In this document: positions 51,864 to 63,705 of the stretch, one piece after another
How the letters are laid out: every line of letters begins with the position of its first letter
Numbering within the stretch: position 1 is the stretch's first letter
Origin: Anthonomus grandis grandis
Taxonomy: Eukaryota; Arthropoda; Insecta; Coleoptera; Curculionidae
Reading direction: 5' to 3'
Assembly: GCF_022605725.1 (NCBI RefSeq)
Contig: NC_065564.1
Span: 9,278,698 to 9,342,697 of the forward strand
DNA length: 64,000 bases
Notes under the pieces: model-generated
Seen by the model: the letters and a program-made list of their open reading frames with translations, nothing else
What the model was told of the DNA's origin: nothing
Database searches by the model: none
Program-made: the position numbers and the translations under genes

Positions 51864-53029
51864 CAACCCTCACACTTTACAAGGAAATTTAGGACGCAAA
51901 AAATAAATAAGGTTGCATACAAGCTATAGAAAGTAAGACACAAAATTAAAGTATTTTATTCAGTCATGTCGTAAATCTTGATGCTAGTGTGAGGGTTTCA
52001 GGTAATGTAAATTAATTTCTTTTAAGTCCGATTTCAAATGACATTATCAGGGATAAAAAGTTTAAATAATATATTAACGAAGAAGATTTAAATTCCTGAA
52101 TATAAAGCAGTTCGGCTTTAAACAGAGTACTGTTTTTCGATGATCAACTCCAGTTGTCTAGTACCTTTCGCATAATTTGATCGCCGTAGATGGAGTTGAA
52201 TGAATTATGCAGCACTGACAGCGGTGTCTGTTCTGAAATTATCGGAATGTGCCATTGGAATTGCGGCAAAACATATTTTTGCAGTTAGATGTTTGCCCCG
52301 CACATATTGAGATTGCTGTGTGAGCAAATATTTTACCCTAGTTATTGTGATTGTTAAATAAAAGTACACAAGGCCATTTCAGGTTTATAGCACTTGTATA
52401 CTATACCATAAAACTATCAATAAGACTAACATCCTTCCAATTATAGACATCAGTAGACCTTGATAAAGAGTTGTTCTCAAATCCAGGCAGAACAAAACCT
52501 GATGTCCAGCATTAGAAATCGAGTTGATGGGATAGTGCTAGCAAGCACTCCACAAAACAACACACTGATGTAATGGCCAATTACACAGCCTACAAAATAA
52601 TCCCCAAAACACTCTGGGTTGCACTAGTGCCACACACCACTAGCTAGCGTTGTTTTACGTACCAAGGTATCAGGTCACCACACTTAGTACGGAAGGATGC
52701 GCATTTAACTATTACTTTCTTTATACTGAGAATGATTAAAATAATAAAAAAAACATAAGGTAAAACATTGCTCAGTGAAAACTTTCACCTTTGTAATTTG
52801 ACAGGTTTGATAGTTGAATAAAGGCACTAACCATAACACTACAGAAAAGTTACGGGAGAACAAGTGAGCACTGCTGCGCGACTGTTTTCGAGTAAAATTA
52901 CCGTCTAACTGAATTCTAAAAAGGATCATATTAGAAATATCCCTTAAAAGAATCCTGGTAAACATCTGTCATCGCCTATCTTTTTCAGAATTTGTAAATA
53001 CCAACATTCCCACACATTATAATTTACTC
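51864..53029. other. Downstream flank of Hsp70 copy 3, no gene recognised
   Basis: The first 100 bp continue the 3' flank shared with copies 1 and 2 (aggaaatttaggacgcaaaaaat, then agaaagtaagacacaaaatt). Beyond about 51965 no similarity to the rest of the window is seen. It contains AATAAA at about 52356 and no convincing coding region. Confidence 0.4.
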
Positions 53030-53340
53030 AATTTTAAGGACAACCATGCTCTTCTTAGGTCCAAGGGCGTTTCTCCTGCTTCCGATAGTAAAATTCTTGT
53101 TGGTGTAGACTTCATAAAGCCTAAGGCTATTCTTATGGTGGTGTACTGAATCCTGTTTAGCTTATTCCAGTTGGCTTTGGTTGTTTTAAAGATGCATTGT
53201 GATCCATAGTCGCACTATACCTTTATATATCATTAGCAATGTTCTAGGATCACTACCCCACCAGACTCGTGTTAAACTCTTCATAACGTTTGTTCCTTTT
53301 AGGGCTTTCGTGGTTTGACTTTCAATATGCCATACCTTAC
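53030..53340 (-). pseudogene. Non-LTR RT C-terminal fragment
   Basis: On the minus strand, pieces read KALKGTNVMKSLTRVWWGSD and LLMIYKGIVR, then ALGFMKSTPTRILLSEAGE and PLDLRR. This matches the conserved stretch after the RT core of jockey/I-type LINEs (R..LG...STP...LL.EAG..PL..RR). Several frame changes are present and no RT core is left. It abuts the next LINE, which is on the opposite strand. Confidence 0.6.
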
Positions 53341-53362
53341 TATCTATTCACCTAGTACTGTG

Positions 53363-56199
53363 AACCTTTTCAGCTCATGGAGAGTGTCCCTCGAGGTCAC
53401 AATGTCGGACTACAGGCACATTCTTTTTGAATTAAAGAAGCAGGCTCGGTGCGATACCCCAGCCTACAAAAACCCAAGGTGCACTGACTGGGACCACTTT
53501 CGAGAGGAACCAGTCGGTGGTCTTGCGGACATGCCGGCAAGGTACACACTTCCGGCCGACACAGAGATCGGGACTGTCAACCTGACTCGTGCGATAGTCG
53601 CGGCATTCGAGGGCAGCTGTCCCCTCGCGAGAGAGGGGACGGAGACCCGCCAATGCCTAGAATGCCTGGTGGAACAGGAACACGGAAAAGCACCGTGACA
53701 CTACGCGTCGGCTCCTTCGCAGGGCTGAGCACACTAAGCTTGCCACTGACTGGGATGCGTTCCACGCAGCTCAAAGGCAATACAAAAAGACACTCAGGGA
53801 CTCCAAAAGACAGTGCTGGAGGCGGTTCTGTGATGATGTTGAAAACACACCATCCGCAGCCGACTGTGCAAAGTACTGTTACCTTCGAAAGGGTGAAATG
53901 GGCAATCAAGACATTCCCCCCCTTCAAATCTCCGGGCATGGATGGATTATATCCATGCCTTTTGCAAAACGGGTTAGAAGTACTAACCCCACACATAGTC
54001 AGACTATTCAGGTCGTCCCTTGCTCAGGGCTACGTCCCCAAGTTATGGCGTCAAGTGAAAGTCGTCTTCATTACGAAACCCGGAAAAAGCGATTATACAG
54101 ATCCCAAATCGTACCGACCTATCAGCCTTACCAGCTTTATGCTGAAGGCGATGAAGAGGCTGATTGATCGATATCTTAAGGAAAGCATCCTGGTCAACAA
54201 ACCACTGTAAGTGCACCAATACGCCTATCAGGCGGGCAAATCCACGGAGCTGGCCCTACACCACCTCGTTAGGAAGGTGGAGGGTGCTCTGGGTAGTGGC
54301 AAGGCCTGTCTGGGTGCGTTTCTAGACATTGAAGGGGCGTTCGACAACACCCCTTTTGCATTAATCTGCCAAGCACTCGAGAGCCGCGGCTCAGAACCCT
54401 GTTTGGTTAGCTGGATAGAGGCCATGCTCTCGAAACGTCATGTATCTGTCCAGCTCAACAACGAGATTGTCGAAACGTTGGCGGCTAGGGGCTGCCCGCA
54501 GGGAGGAGTATTGTCCCCTACCTTATGGTGCCTTGTGGTCGACAGCCTGATAAATCTTTTAAGCAATGCTGGCCTATACACACAGGCCTACGCTGATGAT
54601 CTGGTAATCCTTTGCCCAGGGAAAGACGCCGTCTCAATGCAGGGCCCTATGATGAGAGCCCTGCGTATGGTGGACATATGGTGCCTCTCGAGGATTAACC
54701 CCAAAAAAGCAGAGCTCCTACTATTCACGAGGAGACGTAACTTTGGCACGCCCCCTGTTATATCTCTAGGTGGCGTGCAGCTGCATTACTCCAGGACAGT
54801 TCGATTTCTGGGAATCAAGTTGGATTCCAAACTCTCCTGGCACGATCATGACACCAGAATAAAGAAGGCCACCTGCGTGCTATGGGCCTGCAGGCGGGCT
54901 TTCGGCAATACCTGGGGTCTGTCTCCTAAGATCCTCCACTGGATCTACTCGCGGATTGTGAGACCTCTTCTCACATACGGGGCTATCGTTTGGTGGCCAT
55001 GTACGGAGAAAGCGAAAATTCGTGCTCAACTGGACAGAGTCCAACGTCTTGCATGTCTCAGCATAACGGGTTCCATGCGGACGGCGCCAACTAGAGCGCT
55101 TGAGACTCTGCTGAGCCTTCCGCCTCTGGACCTCGTTGTGCAATTCGAGGCAATGAGGACTGCGTACAGGCTATACGTCCTCGGCGAACTACGTGCTGGC
55201 GAGACCGGTCACGCAAAAATTTGGTCACGGGCCATACAGGAATGTCCTCTCCTTCTGATGGGCAGTGACTGCATGGCTCCAGTGACTGTGGACTGCGAGG
55301 GATTCGTGACGCATATTGCAGGCAGAGAGAAGTGGCAGCATTCCAACAGACCTGCACTGCTAAACAGGGGGACCATCTGGTACACAGATGGCTCCAGAAT
55401 GAATAACAGAGCTGGATCAGAGCTTATTGGTGGGATCCCACATACCAGTAGGGCATACTCGCTGGGGGAGCACGCCACTGTCTTCCAGGCCGAAGTATTC
55501 GCTGTATTAAAATGCGGACAGAAAATCCTAAGCTGCGGACACCGCAATACAGTCGTATTAATATGCTCGGACAGCAGAGCTGCCATTAAGGCTATCACGG
55601 CCGCAAAGGTAAGCTCCAAGCTTGTACTAGAGTGCATAAAAGTCCTGAAAAAACTGGTACAGGTTGGATGCAGGGTCCAGCTCGTCTGGATACCTGGCCA
55701 TGCAGGCCTTGCAGGTAATGAACAAGCGGACTCTCTTGCCAGACTGGGATCCGCGAATGTGCCGATGGGGCCGGAACCCATAGTTGGTATCGCCAAATGC
55801 GTTGCGGTCGCATCAATGAAGGGTCTGCTGGACAAGTGGACCCACCGAAGAAGGACTGAGTCCCCTGGTATGAGACAGACCAAAGCGCACATAGGTGGGC
55901 CCTCTGCCTTTCTCACGAAAAATCTACTACGCCTAAAAAGACGCGAAATTCGGCTAGTGACAGGTCTTTTAACCGGTCACTGGCACTTAAGAAGCCATAC
56001 TATCGGTATTGCGGACAACCCGGAATGCCGATGGTGCTGTGAGGAGGATGAAACCGTTGACCATGTAGTCGGGGGGTGCCCAGCACTCACGCGCGCCAGG
56101 TTCAAATACTTGGGTAACACTTTCAGTGTACCGAGCGACTTTAAGTCCTTCAGACCAGAGAGCCTTATAGGTTTCTCTAAGGCCGTTGGGCTCTGGTAA
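53363..56199 (+). pseudogene. LINE ORF2: endonuclease end, RT, RNase H
   Basis: The SDYRHILFELKKQ end of the endonuclease is followed by a connector in shifting frames (RRLLRRAEHTKLATDWDAFH near 53703). RT blocks follow: SPGMDGLYPCLLQNG, SYRPISLTSFMLKAM, then a TAA at 54208-54210 in the middle of the domain. The frame goes on without a break for 662 codons with AYQAGKSTELAL, FLDIEGAFDN, GCPQGGVLSP and AYADDLVIL (catalytic YADD). RNase H follows (WYTDGSRMN, FQAEVFAVL, CSDSRAAIKA, GNEQADSLA), then a C-terminal CCHC-like CRWCCEEDETVDHVVGGC. The single stop plus frameshifts before RT make it inactive, but the 3' two thirds look well preserved. Confidence 0.88.
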
Positions 56200-56280
56200 C
56201 CCCCGGTGGGGCATGACGGGTCCATCAGGAGACCTATATGCACAACTGCTTTGGCAGCCTACTGTTTCGTCAATTCGTCA
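53363..56280 (+). mobile_element. 5'-truncated RNase H-bearing non-LTR retrotransposon
   Basis: It begins within the end of an endonuclease domain (SSWRVSLEVTMSDYRHILFEL) and runs through RT and RNase H to a stop at 56197-56199. A GC-rich short 3' UTR then ends in tcgtcaattcgtcaattcaattcaa, a simple tail. 5' truncation is usual for LINE insertions. The presence of RNase H places it in the I/R1/LOA-type groups rather than jockey itself. The coding part is visibly richer in G and C than any neighbour. Confidence 0.85.
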
Positions 56281-56297
56281 ATTCAATTCAAAAGAAA

Positions 56298-57631
56298 CTA
56301 ATTATAACTATCATTATCACTAGCAGAGTCGGAAAACTCTTCGTCATTTTCCGAATCTTCTTCAAATGGAGCAATGATCAATGGTTCAACTTGGATATCG
56401 AGTACTTCTTCTCTCTTCCACCAGGTTCTAATAATGTTTTCTGTGTGATCTACTGATTTCCGCCAATACTCCTTTGTGATGTGATTCAATGCCTCCTTCC
56501 AAACAGCTTCAACCTGGTCAGATCTAAGCCCAGCATCTACATGCTTCTCATAATAAGATTTTGACCCTGCCCATATAAGCTCAATGGCATTAAACTGACA
56601 ATGGTATGGTGGCAATCTTAAAACTTCATGGCCATATTCACGTACTATTTCGTCAACAGCATATATTTTTGGTCTTTTCAGCGATTTTGCAATTGAAAGA
56701 AGTTCGGATTTTAGCATATATGGCAAGGGATTCTGTTTTTCTTTTACTAAACATTCATAAATTTCGCTTTTTCTCCAACTTCCATTTGGTTGTTTATTCA
56801 AAATTCTTGAATGATACGACGCATTGTCTAATACTATTAAGCAAGGTTCTTGCAAGTTCGGTATTAACTGTTCCTTTAACCATTTTTCAAACATTTCGCA
56901 ATTCATATTGTCATGATAATCCATACTTTTAGACTTAGAAGAAAAAATTAAACTTGCACCTGGAACGAATCCCGTTGAAGACCCGGCATGTAAAATAATA
57001 AATCGTTTTCCCTGACCACATCCTTTTTTTCTTTTCACGCTTTTCACAGATTCATCTTGCCAAGATTTTATTCCACTCCCGTTTGAAAATATTCAAGTTT
57101 CATCTAAGAATACCACTTTCCTTAAATTTGATTTTTCATTTTGTGTATATTGTCTTAAAAATCCTATTCGTTGGCTCACAATATTTGGTAGTTCAATCTT
57201 CTATTGCAGTCTTTTTTATAGCGAAAACCTATGCTTTTAATTAATTTTGATAAAGCAGAAAGTCCAATTTCCAATGTGCCGCGTTGCTTTAAAACATCCC
57301 TCAGAAATGGCAGCGTTATATTTGTTTTTAGCCTATATAGTTCATAAATCCTATCCCTTACTTCCATTTTTACACATTCACTTAAATCTTCAGTCTTCGG
57401 CTTCTTCATTTTACACTTTTTTTCCTTTTTGGGCATAAGATTGTTCTTGTTTTTATATACAACCTTTTGCACCATTCTTAAACTAATTCCAAGCGCTTTA
57501 GCTACTTCTTTTTGTACATTCTTAGGCAACCCTTTATTTTCTTTTTCGTTCTCGAAGTAATTAATAACATTAAGTACCATTTTTTTGGCTTGAGGATTTA
57601 GAAATCCACAAAAAGGCCTGTTCTTTTCCAT
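56298..57631 (-). pseudogene. DDE transposase with wide D-E spacing (Tc1/mariner-like)
   Basis: The N-terminus at 57631 reads MEKNRPFCGFLNPQAKKMVL. An HTH follows (VAKALGISLRMVQKVVYKN), then KSIGFRYKKDCNRR. After a frame change near 57185 it reads VSQRIGFLRQYTQ and VVFLDET (first Asp), followed by a stop where Trp is usual. The core continues from 57047 with CLIVLDNASYHSR (second Asp) and LPPYHCQFNAIELIWA (Glu), with 81 residues between them by my count. It ends in an acidic tail (EEDSENDEEFSDSASD). Fold-level similarity is to the DDE_3/IS630-Tc1 group; typical Tc1/mariner spacing is only about 34-41. I recall a DD82E group reported in animals but cannot check membership. Two lesions make this copy inactive. 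Confidence 0.75.
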
Positions 57632-57929
57632 AATTTGAAATTTAAATTATCTTGTGACAAACAATGGCATCCGTTAATCGAAACGAGACAGGCATATTTG
57701 TTAGAAAAGTAATTGTTTTAGAACCACTGACATTTATCATTTTATCTTCTTTTGATACATTAACGCTGCATATATCTGTTTCGTTTATCTGACGCCTTGT
57801 AGATAAAAAACGTTGTTGCGCAAATAAAAAAGCGCAAAACCATAAGATTTGGTAAATTATTAGAAGAAGCCGCAATTTTTTTTCCTTCGCCAAACCAAAA
57901 TTTAGGAGATTATTGTTTTAAAAAAGTTT
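57632..57929. other. No gene recognised
   Basis: The flank of the transposase gene. An 83-codon minus-strand frame (57642-57893) has a hydrophobic start but no recognisable family or neighbour support. Part may be the end of the transposon. Confidence 0.35.
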
Positions 57930-58317
57930 CAAAGTTAAATAAACTTCACTTATCCATTCCTAGTTTGTTCCAAAGTGATAGTGTTATAGAAAGTATATCT
58001 GAAGAAAATGTAGCTTTAGCGGCTAATACTGGTAATTTACAGTCTATTAGGGAACTACCTAGTTATTTAAGTAGTGTTGGAAATGTTACCTCTCAAAATA
58101 ATAGTTTTAGTGTGGTAAAATCAAACTTTCCGGCAACTAAAAATGCTTGTCAACTTCTTATGAAAATAAGGTTAGGGAGCGCGAGCGTAAAAAAAATAGT
58201 GTCTTAACTGTGGTGGTGACCATTATTTAAATCAATGTAGAAACCCTAAAATTAAGTGTATGTAAAAAGTTAGAACATACCAGTGAAGGTTGTAATCGCA
58301 TGACCGGAACAAGCAGT
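57930..58317 (+). pseudogene. Gypsy-like gag C-terminal part (left of BEL insertion)
   Basis: LFQSDSVIESISEENVALAA and NVTSQNNSFSVVKSNFPATK are followed by a zinc-knuckle region in broken frames (CLNCGGDHYLNQCRNPKIKC, then HTSEGCNRMTG). The sequence resumes after the BEL element with a protease, so this is one LTR retrotransposon gag-pol of undetermined family. The frame is interrupted at 58205 and 58262, and the BEL element enters at 58318. Confidence 0.6.
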
Positions 58318-58854
58318 GTTAGAGCCAGTAAATAGTTTCAGGAAACAATTTGTGTGACATTTCATAGAATAAGAGAAATTTCAGTTTAAGATGCAATGCG
58401 CATGTTTTTCCCAATCCTCTTCAAAAGTGCAAGTTTGTGATTTTATTGATGGTATAACGGGCGGTCTTGTGATCCCTTGTCTATTAATTTATGACCGAAG
58501 ACACGTGTTTCACAGGGGCTCAGTCGAATGGCCTTTGAAGCACGTATTGGGTTAGATAAATGTGTTTTGCTTTTGAGAAAACTGAAATCCAACTTTTTAG
58601 TATCGTTACGGTGTCGGCAGGCATCGAAAGCCAATATTCTCGACGGGTTCTTTTTCGAATTTCGAGGCTTTGCTTGCTGAATATTTAACTTACCATTAAT
58701 TATTATCTATCTTTTTGTTGTATATACTTTTCAACGTTACTTGTTTTCCTAATTTGGTCAGTTTAAGAAATTAAAGGATTGTATTTAGAAAAACTGCCTT
58801 TTATTTCAACCGAACCGACGTGTTGCTGAGACGGGTAGTTTTGGTGACGCGACA
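58318..58854 (+). repeat. BEL element 3, 5' LTR
   Basis: 537 bp from tgttagagccag to gacgcgaca. Same family as the solo LTR at 15395-15934. Confidence 0.92.
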
Positions 58855-58860
58855 TATTTA

Positions 58861-58880
58861 GTGGCGACCGTGACAGGACT
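58861..58880 (+). other. Primer-binding site, BEL element 3
   Basis: gtggcgaccgtgacaggact starts six bases inside the LTR and contains the TGG expected to pair with a tRNA 3' CCA end. The tRNA is not identified. It differs from the PBS of the other two BEL elements. Confidence 0.6.
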
Positions 58881-59079
58881 AGAAAACTGACTGTTTAGTT
58901 TTAATCGAAAGCAAGTCCACGGGAAAGTGAAAGATTATTTAAATTAGTGAGTGAAATGATACTCAGTGAACTTTGCAGAAGCAAACTGGAAGCATAGACA
59001 GTTTGTTATTATTGTTATTTCGGAATATATAACAACAAAAGAAAAATCGCAAAGTAGTTCGCACTTCTTTCACAAAGGT

Positions 59080-59535
59080 AGCAAATGAGCTTTTAGACTT
59101 GCTATCTAAGGCAGGAGTAGAGCAGCGGCTAGTGCAGGTTTCTTGGAATATTCTTCAGCAAAAACATGAGAATCTCAAAGAACTAGATGAGGAGATTTAC
59201 AATTCGATGCTGGTAGAAGACGCTAGTGAAAAAGATTTGTTGACCGAGGCTGAAGGTAACGACACCTACGAACACAAGTTCTGTGATTTGTGCATACGCT
59301 GTGAGGAGTTTTTGAAGCCATCTGCGTTGGCTGATGAGGTGAGATCGAACCACTCATGTAGCGGTAGGAACACAATTATAGAACAAGGTAAGCGAAAGTT
59401 TAAGTTACCGGTGTTAGAATTTAAAAAGTTGATGGGACAATTAAAGACTGGCTTCCGTTTTGGTCCCAATTCAAGAAAATTCACGACGACCTTGATTTAG
59501 ACTTGGGTCATAAGGTCGAATATTTAATCCAGGCA
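59080..59535 (+). pseudogene. BEL element 3 gag, C-terminally deleted
   Basis: It contains SKAGVEQRLVQVSWNILQQK and an acidic helix, then KFKLPVLEFKKLMGQLKTGF, which is the start of the DUF1759-like gag core. After HKVEYLIQAT at about 59530 the sequence jumps to DPAVQRTREESALAAKDFF, the start of the RT region. The rest of gag, the zinc knuckles and the protease are therefore absent. A frame change at about 59495 also occurs. The element cannot make its own particles. Confidence 0.75.
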
Positions 59536-59539
59536 ACCA

Positions 59540-62500
59540 GTGCAAGACCCAGCAGTGCAGAGAACACGAGAAGAGAGTGCTTTGGCCGCAAAGGATTTCT
59601 TCTTGAAAACAGTGACAGTAAATAGCGAAGCGCGGTACGAAGTTCGACTACCGTGGGTAGAAAACCATCCAGAGTTGCCAAGCAACTATAACATTGCGAA
59701 GAAAAGACTTGACATCACCGTGAGAAAGCTGCATCAGGATGGGCTATTCGAGCCATATAACCAAATTTTTAACGAATGGCTTGAAGAGGGTATTATCGAA
59801 GAAGTTTCCGACACAAACCCTAATACTGAGGCCCACTACCTGCCACACCGACAGGTTGTCAAGGCGTCAAGGACGACAAAAATAAGGCCGGTATTCGATG
59901 CTTCCGCAAAAGAAAGGGCAAAGCCCTCACTAAATCAGTGCCTCAAAAAAGGTTTAAATCTCATAGAGGAAATACCCAATATTTTGCTGAGATTTAGGGC
60001 CAATAAAATCGGGGTGATATCTGATATTAAAAAAGCCTTTTTACAAATTAGCCTGAATGAAGCCGACCGGGATTATCTCCGATTTTTATGGGTCTGCCGA
60101 GATGGAAGTCAAAAGATTTTTCGACACTGTAGAGTCATCTTTGGTATAAACAGTAGTCCATTTTTATTAGGGGCTACCTTAGAATACCATTTGAACAAAA
60201 AGCTACAAGAGACATGCCCTAGAAACCGTCCAGCGATTGTTAAAGGGTTTTTATGTCGACAATTGTGTGACGAGTGTGGGAAGTATGGATACTTTAAGAA
60301 CATTCATCGAAGAGGCGTCTCTGGTCGACGGCGCTTTCGAATTAAGAGAGTCGGAGTACACAGGCCAAATGCAGCTGGTAGATGCATATAAAGGCTCCTC
60401 GGTACTTGGGATGACATGGGACACCGCTGAAGACACCTTAGGCGTTAAAATTGACCTGGAACGCCCTGACGAACTGCTTAGTAGGCCGGTGACAAAAAGG
60501 TTTATGTTGTCATTGACCCAGAGAGTATTTGACCCTATAGGATTTACCTGTCCAGCGACACTGTATCCTAAGATTTTATTGCAGCAGACTTGGGAAAAAT
60601 CAATGGGTTGGGATATCCCGGTAGAGGAGGAAATGGCACACAATTTTCGATTGTGGATCAAAGAGCTCCCCTTTTTGATGGAAATAAAAATTCCAAGATG
60701 GGTGGAATTTGATGATGCCAGGCAGTTGAGTATACATACGTTTTGCGACGCCAGTAAAAGTGCATTTTCTGCGGCAGTTTTTCTTCGAGGCATTGGACAC
60801 AATGGACGGGTTTTTGTTCATTTACTGACAGCCAAGTCAAGAGTAGCACCATTAAAGAAATTATCGATACCTAGACTTGAATTGATGGCTGCTGTCATTG
60901 GAGTCCGTTTATTTAACAGTGTTAAGAGGAACTTAAAGATTAACGCTGAAGCATTTTTTTGGACTGACTCTTCTACAACTCTTTTTTGGATACAACATGA
61001 AGAAGAGTGGGCTACGTTTATCTGGAATCGTGTGGAAGAAATACGAAAATCAACTGCAGTTAAAAATTGGCATCATATGCCGGGTGTGTCTAATCCTGCT
61101 GATCTACCGTCACGTGGATGTTCTGCTGGAAAGCTACTCGAATCGAAATGGTGGGAGGGACCGGAATGGCTATACAAGGATGTTGCCGAGTGGCCTACAG
61201 AGAATTTCGATTTGATTGAAGCAGAAATATCCCAGGAAAGAAAGAAAAAACTTATTACCTCATTAGTTAACAAAGAGGCGGAGCTGGCAGTGACAATGAA
61301 TACCAAAGATTGGCACCTTAACTACTTTTCAAAATATACAAAGACGATAAGGATGCAAGCCTGGATACATCGCTTCCTACACAATATAAAAAACAGGAAC
61401 AGCAAGCGTGAGGGCTCTATTACTGCCGAGGAATTTATTTTAGCCGAACAACAGGTATTAAAAGTCATACAACGCGATAGTTTTAAGGAAGTAAACGATA
61501 AACACTTGTCTTCTCTCGACGTGTTTAAGGACGAACATGGACTTTTACGGTTAAGGTCTAGAATAAGTAACAGAAAAGACTTAGAATTATTTACATCCGA
61601 TAGTGTTGCCTAATAAACACCCTGTTATTACACAGTTGATATCACAAGAACACTCAAAAGCATGCCACGTGGGTGTTCAGGGACTTACTAGCTTATTGCG
61701 TGAAAAATTTTGGATTTTGGGTAGTAGACGCGCGATAAAAGCAGTGATATCTAAGTGTGCGGTGTGCAGGAGACATAACAGTAAGCCATTTTATGAAGGC
61801 GCTCCACCTCTACCCTCAGACCGTGTTCGCGATGCTGCACCCTTTGAAGTCAGTGGCGTAGATATGACGGGCCCTCTATACATCAAAACTGGTGAAAAAG
61901 TGTGGATATGCATTTTTACCTGTGCAATCTATCGCGCGGTACATTTGGAATTGTGCATGTCTCTATCAGTAGCGAGTTTCATGCAAGCCCTAAGACGCTT
62001 TATTGCCAGACGTGGGCGGCCAAAGACGATCTACAGTGACAATGGGACAAATTTTGTGGGCACGGACAATATGTTTTCGCGCGTGAACTTTCGCGAAATT
62101 GTGGAGAAAAGTGGCGTTGAACGTATTAAGTGGCGCTTTAACCCCCCAACTGGTTCATGGTGGGGGGGGGGGGGGGGGGGGGTTGGGAAAGACTGATCGG
62201 GATCCTAAAACCACTATTAAGAAAAGTGCTGGGTCGCACTTCTCTCTCATAAGAGGACTTATCTACCCTGTGATTGCGAAGCAATCATAAATTCACGACC
62301 TATAACATTTGTGTCGAATGATCCGGAAGATCTAACTCCATTCACACCGATGATGTTTTTAAGAGATTTGACGGAGGGTGTTGTTCCTGATTTTGACGAG
62401 GCTGACCGGAAAACTCTTTGCAGGAAAATGATATATAAAGCCAAGTTAAGAGAAGATCTGCAAAAAAGGTTCCGAAGCGAGTACCTGGGACAGCTTCAGT

Positions 62501-62745
62501 TCCTACAAAAACGTCGAGGAGGTCGGCAGATAGCGGTGGGAGAGGTTGTACTAATCGGGAATGACCAGGATAAACGCATAAATTGGCCAATGGTGAGAGT
62601 AAGCGAAGTGATACATAGCAAAGATAACAGGGTTCGCCTGATTAAGGTTATTTCGCGTAAAGGCCAGTATTTACGATCCATACAGCGCCTTTATCCATTG
62701 GAGTGTACAGACCCTTCCGAGTACAACTTGAGGACAGATCACTGA
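59540..62745 (+). pseudogene. BEL element 3 pol: RT, RNase H, integrase, frameshifted
   Basis: RT runs from RYEVRLPWVENHPELPSNY through ISDIKKAFLQISLNEADRDY. The frame breaks at about 60245 and continues as KGFYVDNCVTSVGSM, with YVDN in place of YVDD. RNase H shows TFCDASKSAFSAAVFL and FFWTDSSTTLFWI. At about 61610 the frame changes again into the integrase: H2C2 (HSKACHVGVQ, CAVCRRH), GVDMTGPLYI (Asp) and YSDNGTNFVG (Asp). A run of 21 G at 62162-62182 lies where the PPTGSWWGG motif should lead to the catalytic Glu region, and the frame is lost. The C-terminal domain is readable at 62311-62745 (TPFTPMMFLRDLTEG). The tail beyond (TRSGREIKEV) ends at 62913 in another frame. Confidence 0.88.
62162..62182. 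repeat. 21-base poly-G run inside integrase
   Basis: Twenty-one consecutive G. The family sequence there would be a short Gly/Trp stretch. It may be a genuine slippage expansion or a sequencing or assembly error. Confidence 0.9.
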
Positions 62746-63167
62746 CAGATCGAAAAATCCCAAGGAAAACGATGGGACCAACAATGATCCAGCCGCTTCA
62801 GCAGCAGTGAGTGAAAGTGCGGAAAAAAGTGAGGCGAATTCGGGAGTGATTAAAAGCAGAGCACCCACAGAGAAAGTGATTACGCGAAGTGGGCGTGAAA
62901 TTAAAGAAGTTTAGAAAATATTGTATAAGATGAGTTGATTTTTTTAAGTAAGTGTGTGTATTTTTTAGTAATGATTTTGGTTCTTTGTTTACGTTTAAGT
63001 GTCGAAATTACTGTACGTATCTTTTTATGAGTTTTTATTTGTTTGTTAGAAATTTTCCTATTTTTGATCCTCTTATTGTGAATGTATATTTAATTAGATG
63101 TTTTATCGAACTGTCTCTATTTGTATGAGACCTCGTTACAGGGTAATCTAGGTCTCAGGTGGGAGTA

Positions 63168-63705
63168 TATTAGAGCCAGTAAATAGTTTTAGGAAACAAT
63201 TTGTGTGACATTTCATAGAATAAGAGAAATTTCAGTTTAAGATGCAATGCGCATGTTTTTCCCAATCCTCTTCAAAAGTGCAAGTTTGTGATTTTATTGA
63301 TGATATAACGGGCGGTCTTGTGATCCCTTGTCTATTAATTTATGACCGAAGACACGTGTTTCACAGGGGCTCAGTCGAATGGCCTTTGAAGCACGTATTG
63401 GGTTAGATAAATGTGTTTTGCTTTTGAGAAATCTGAAATCCAACTTTTTAGTATCGTTACGGTTTCGGCAGGCATCGAAAGCCAATATTCTCGACGGGTT
63501 CTTTTTCGAATTTCGAGGCTTTGCTTGCTGAATATTTAACTTACCATTAATTATTATCTATCTTTTTGTTGTATATACTTTTCAACGTTACTTGTTTTCC
63601 TTATTTGGTCAGTTTAAGAAATTAAAGGATTGTGTTTAGAAAAACTGCCTTTTATTTCAACCGAACCGACGTGTTGCTGAGACTGGTAGTTTTGGTGACG
63701 CGACA
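63168..63705 (+). repeat. BEL element 3, 3' LTR
   Basis: 538 bp, beginning tat (the other LTR has tgt) after the purine-rich caggtgggagta, and ending gacgcgaca followed by AGCAG. Confidence 0.92.

Larger units (their letters stand above)
58318..63705 (+). mobile_element. BEL/Pao retrotransposon, complete ends, damaged interior
   Basis: LTRs are at 58318-58854 and 63168-63705, with target duplication AGCAG at 58313-58317 and 63706-63710. I count about eight differences between the LTRs (about 1.5 percent), so insertion is fairly recent but older than that at 3584-10127. PBS-like tggcgaccgtgacagg follows the left LTR at about 58861. The interior lacks most of gag and the protease, and pol has frame breaks. 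It interrupts a gypsy-like gag/protease gene. Confidence 0.93.

Noticed and set aside
53432..55916. Long minus-strand frames opposite the LINE (for example 235 codons at 55209-55916)
   Set aside because: The GC-rich LINE codons leave the opposite strand free of stops. The translations show no family features.
57642..57893. 83-codon minus-strand frame with hydrophobic N-terminus
   Set aside because: No recognisable family, no supporting context, and the local composition easily gives such frames.
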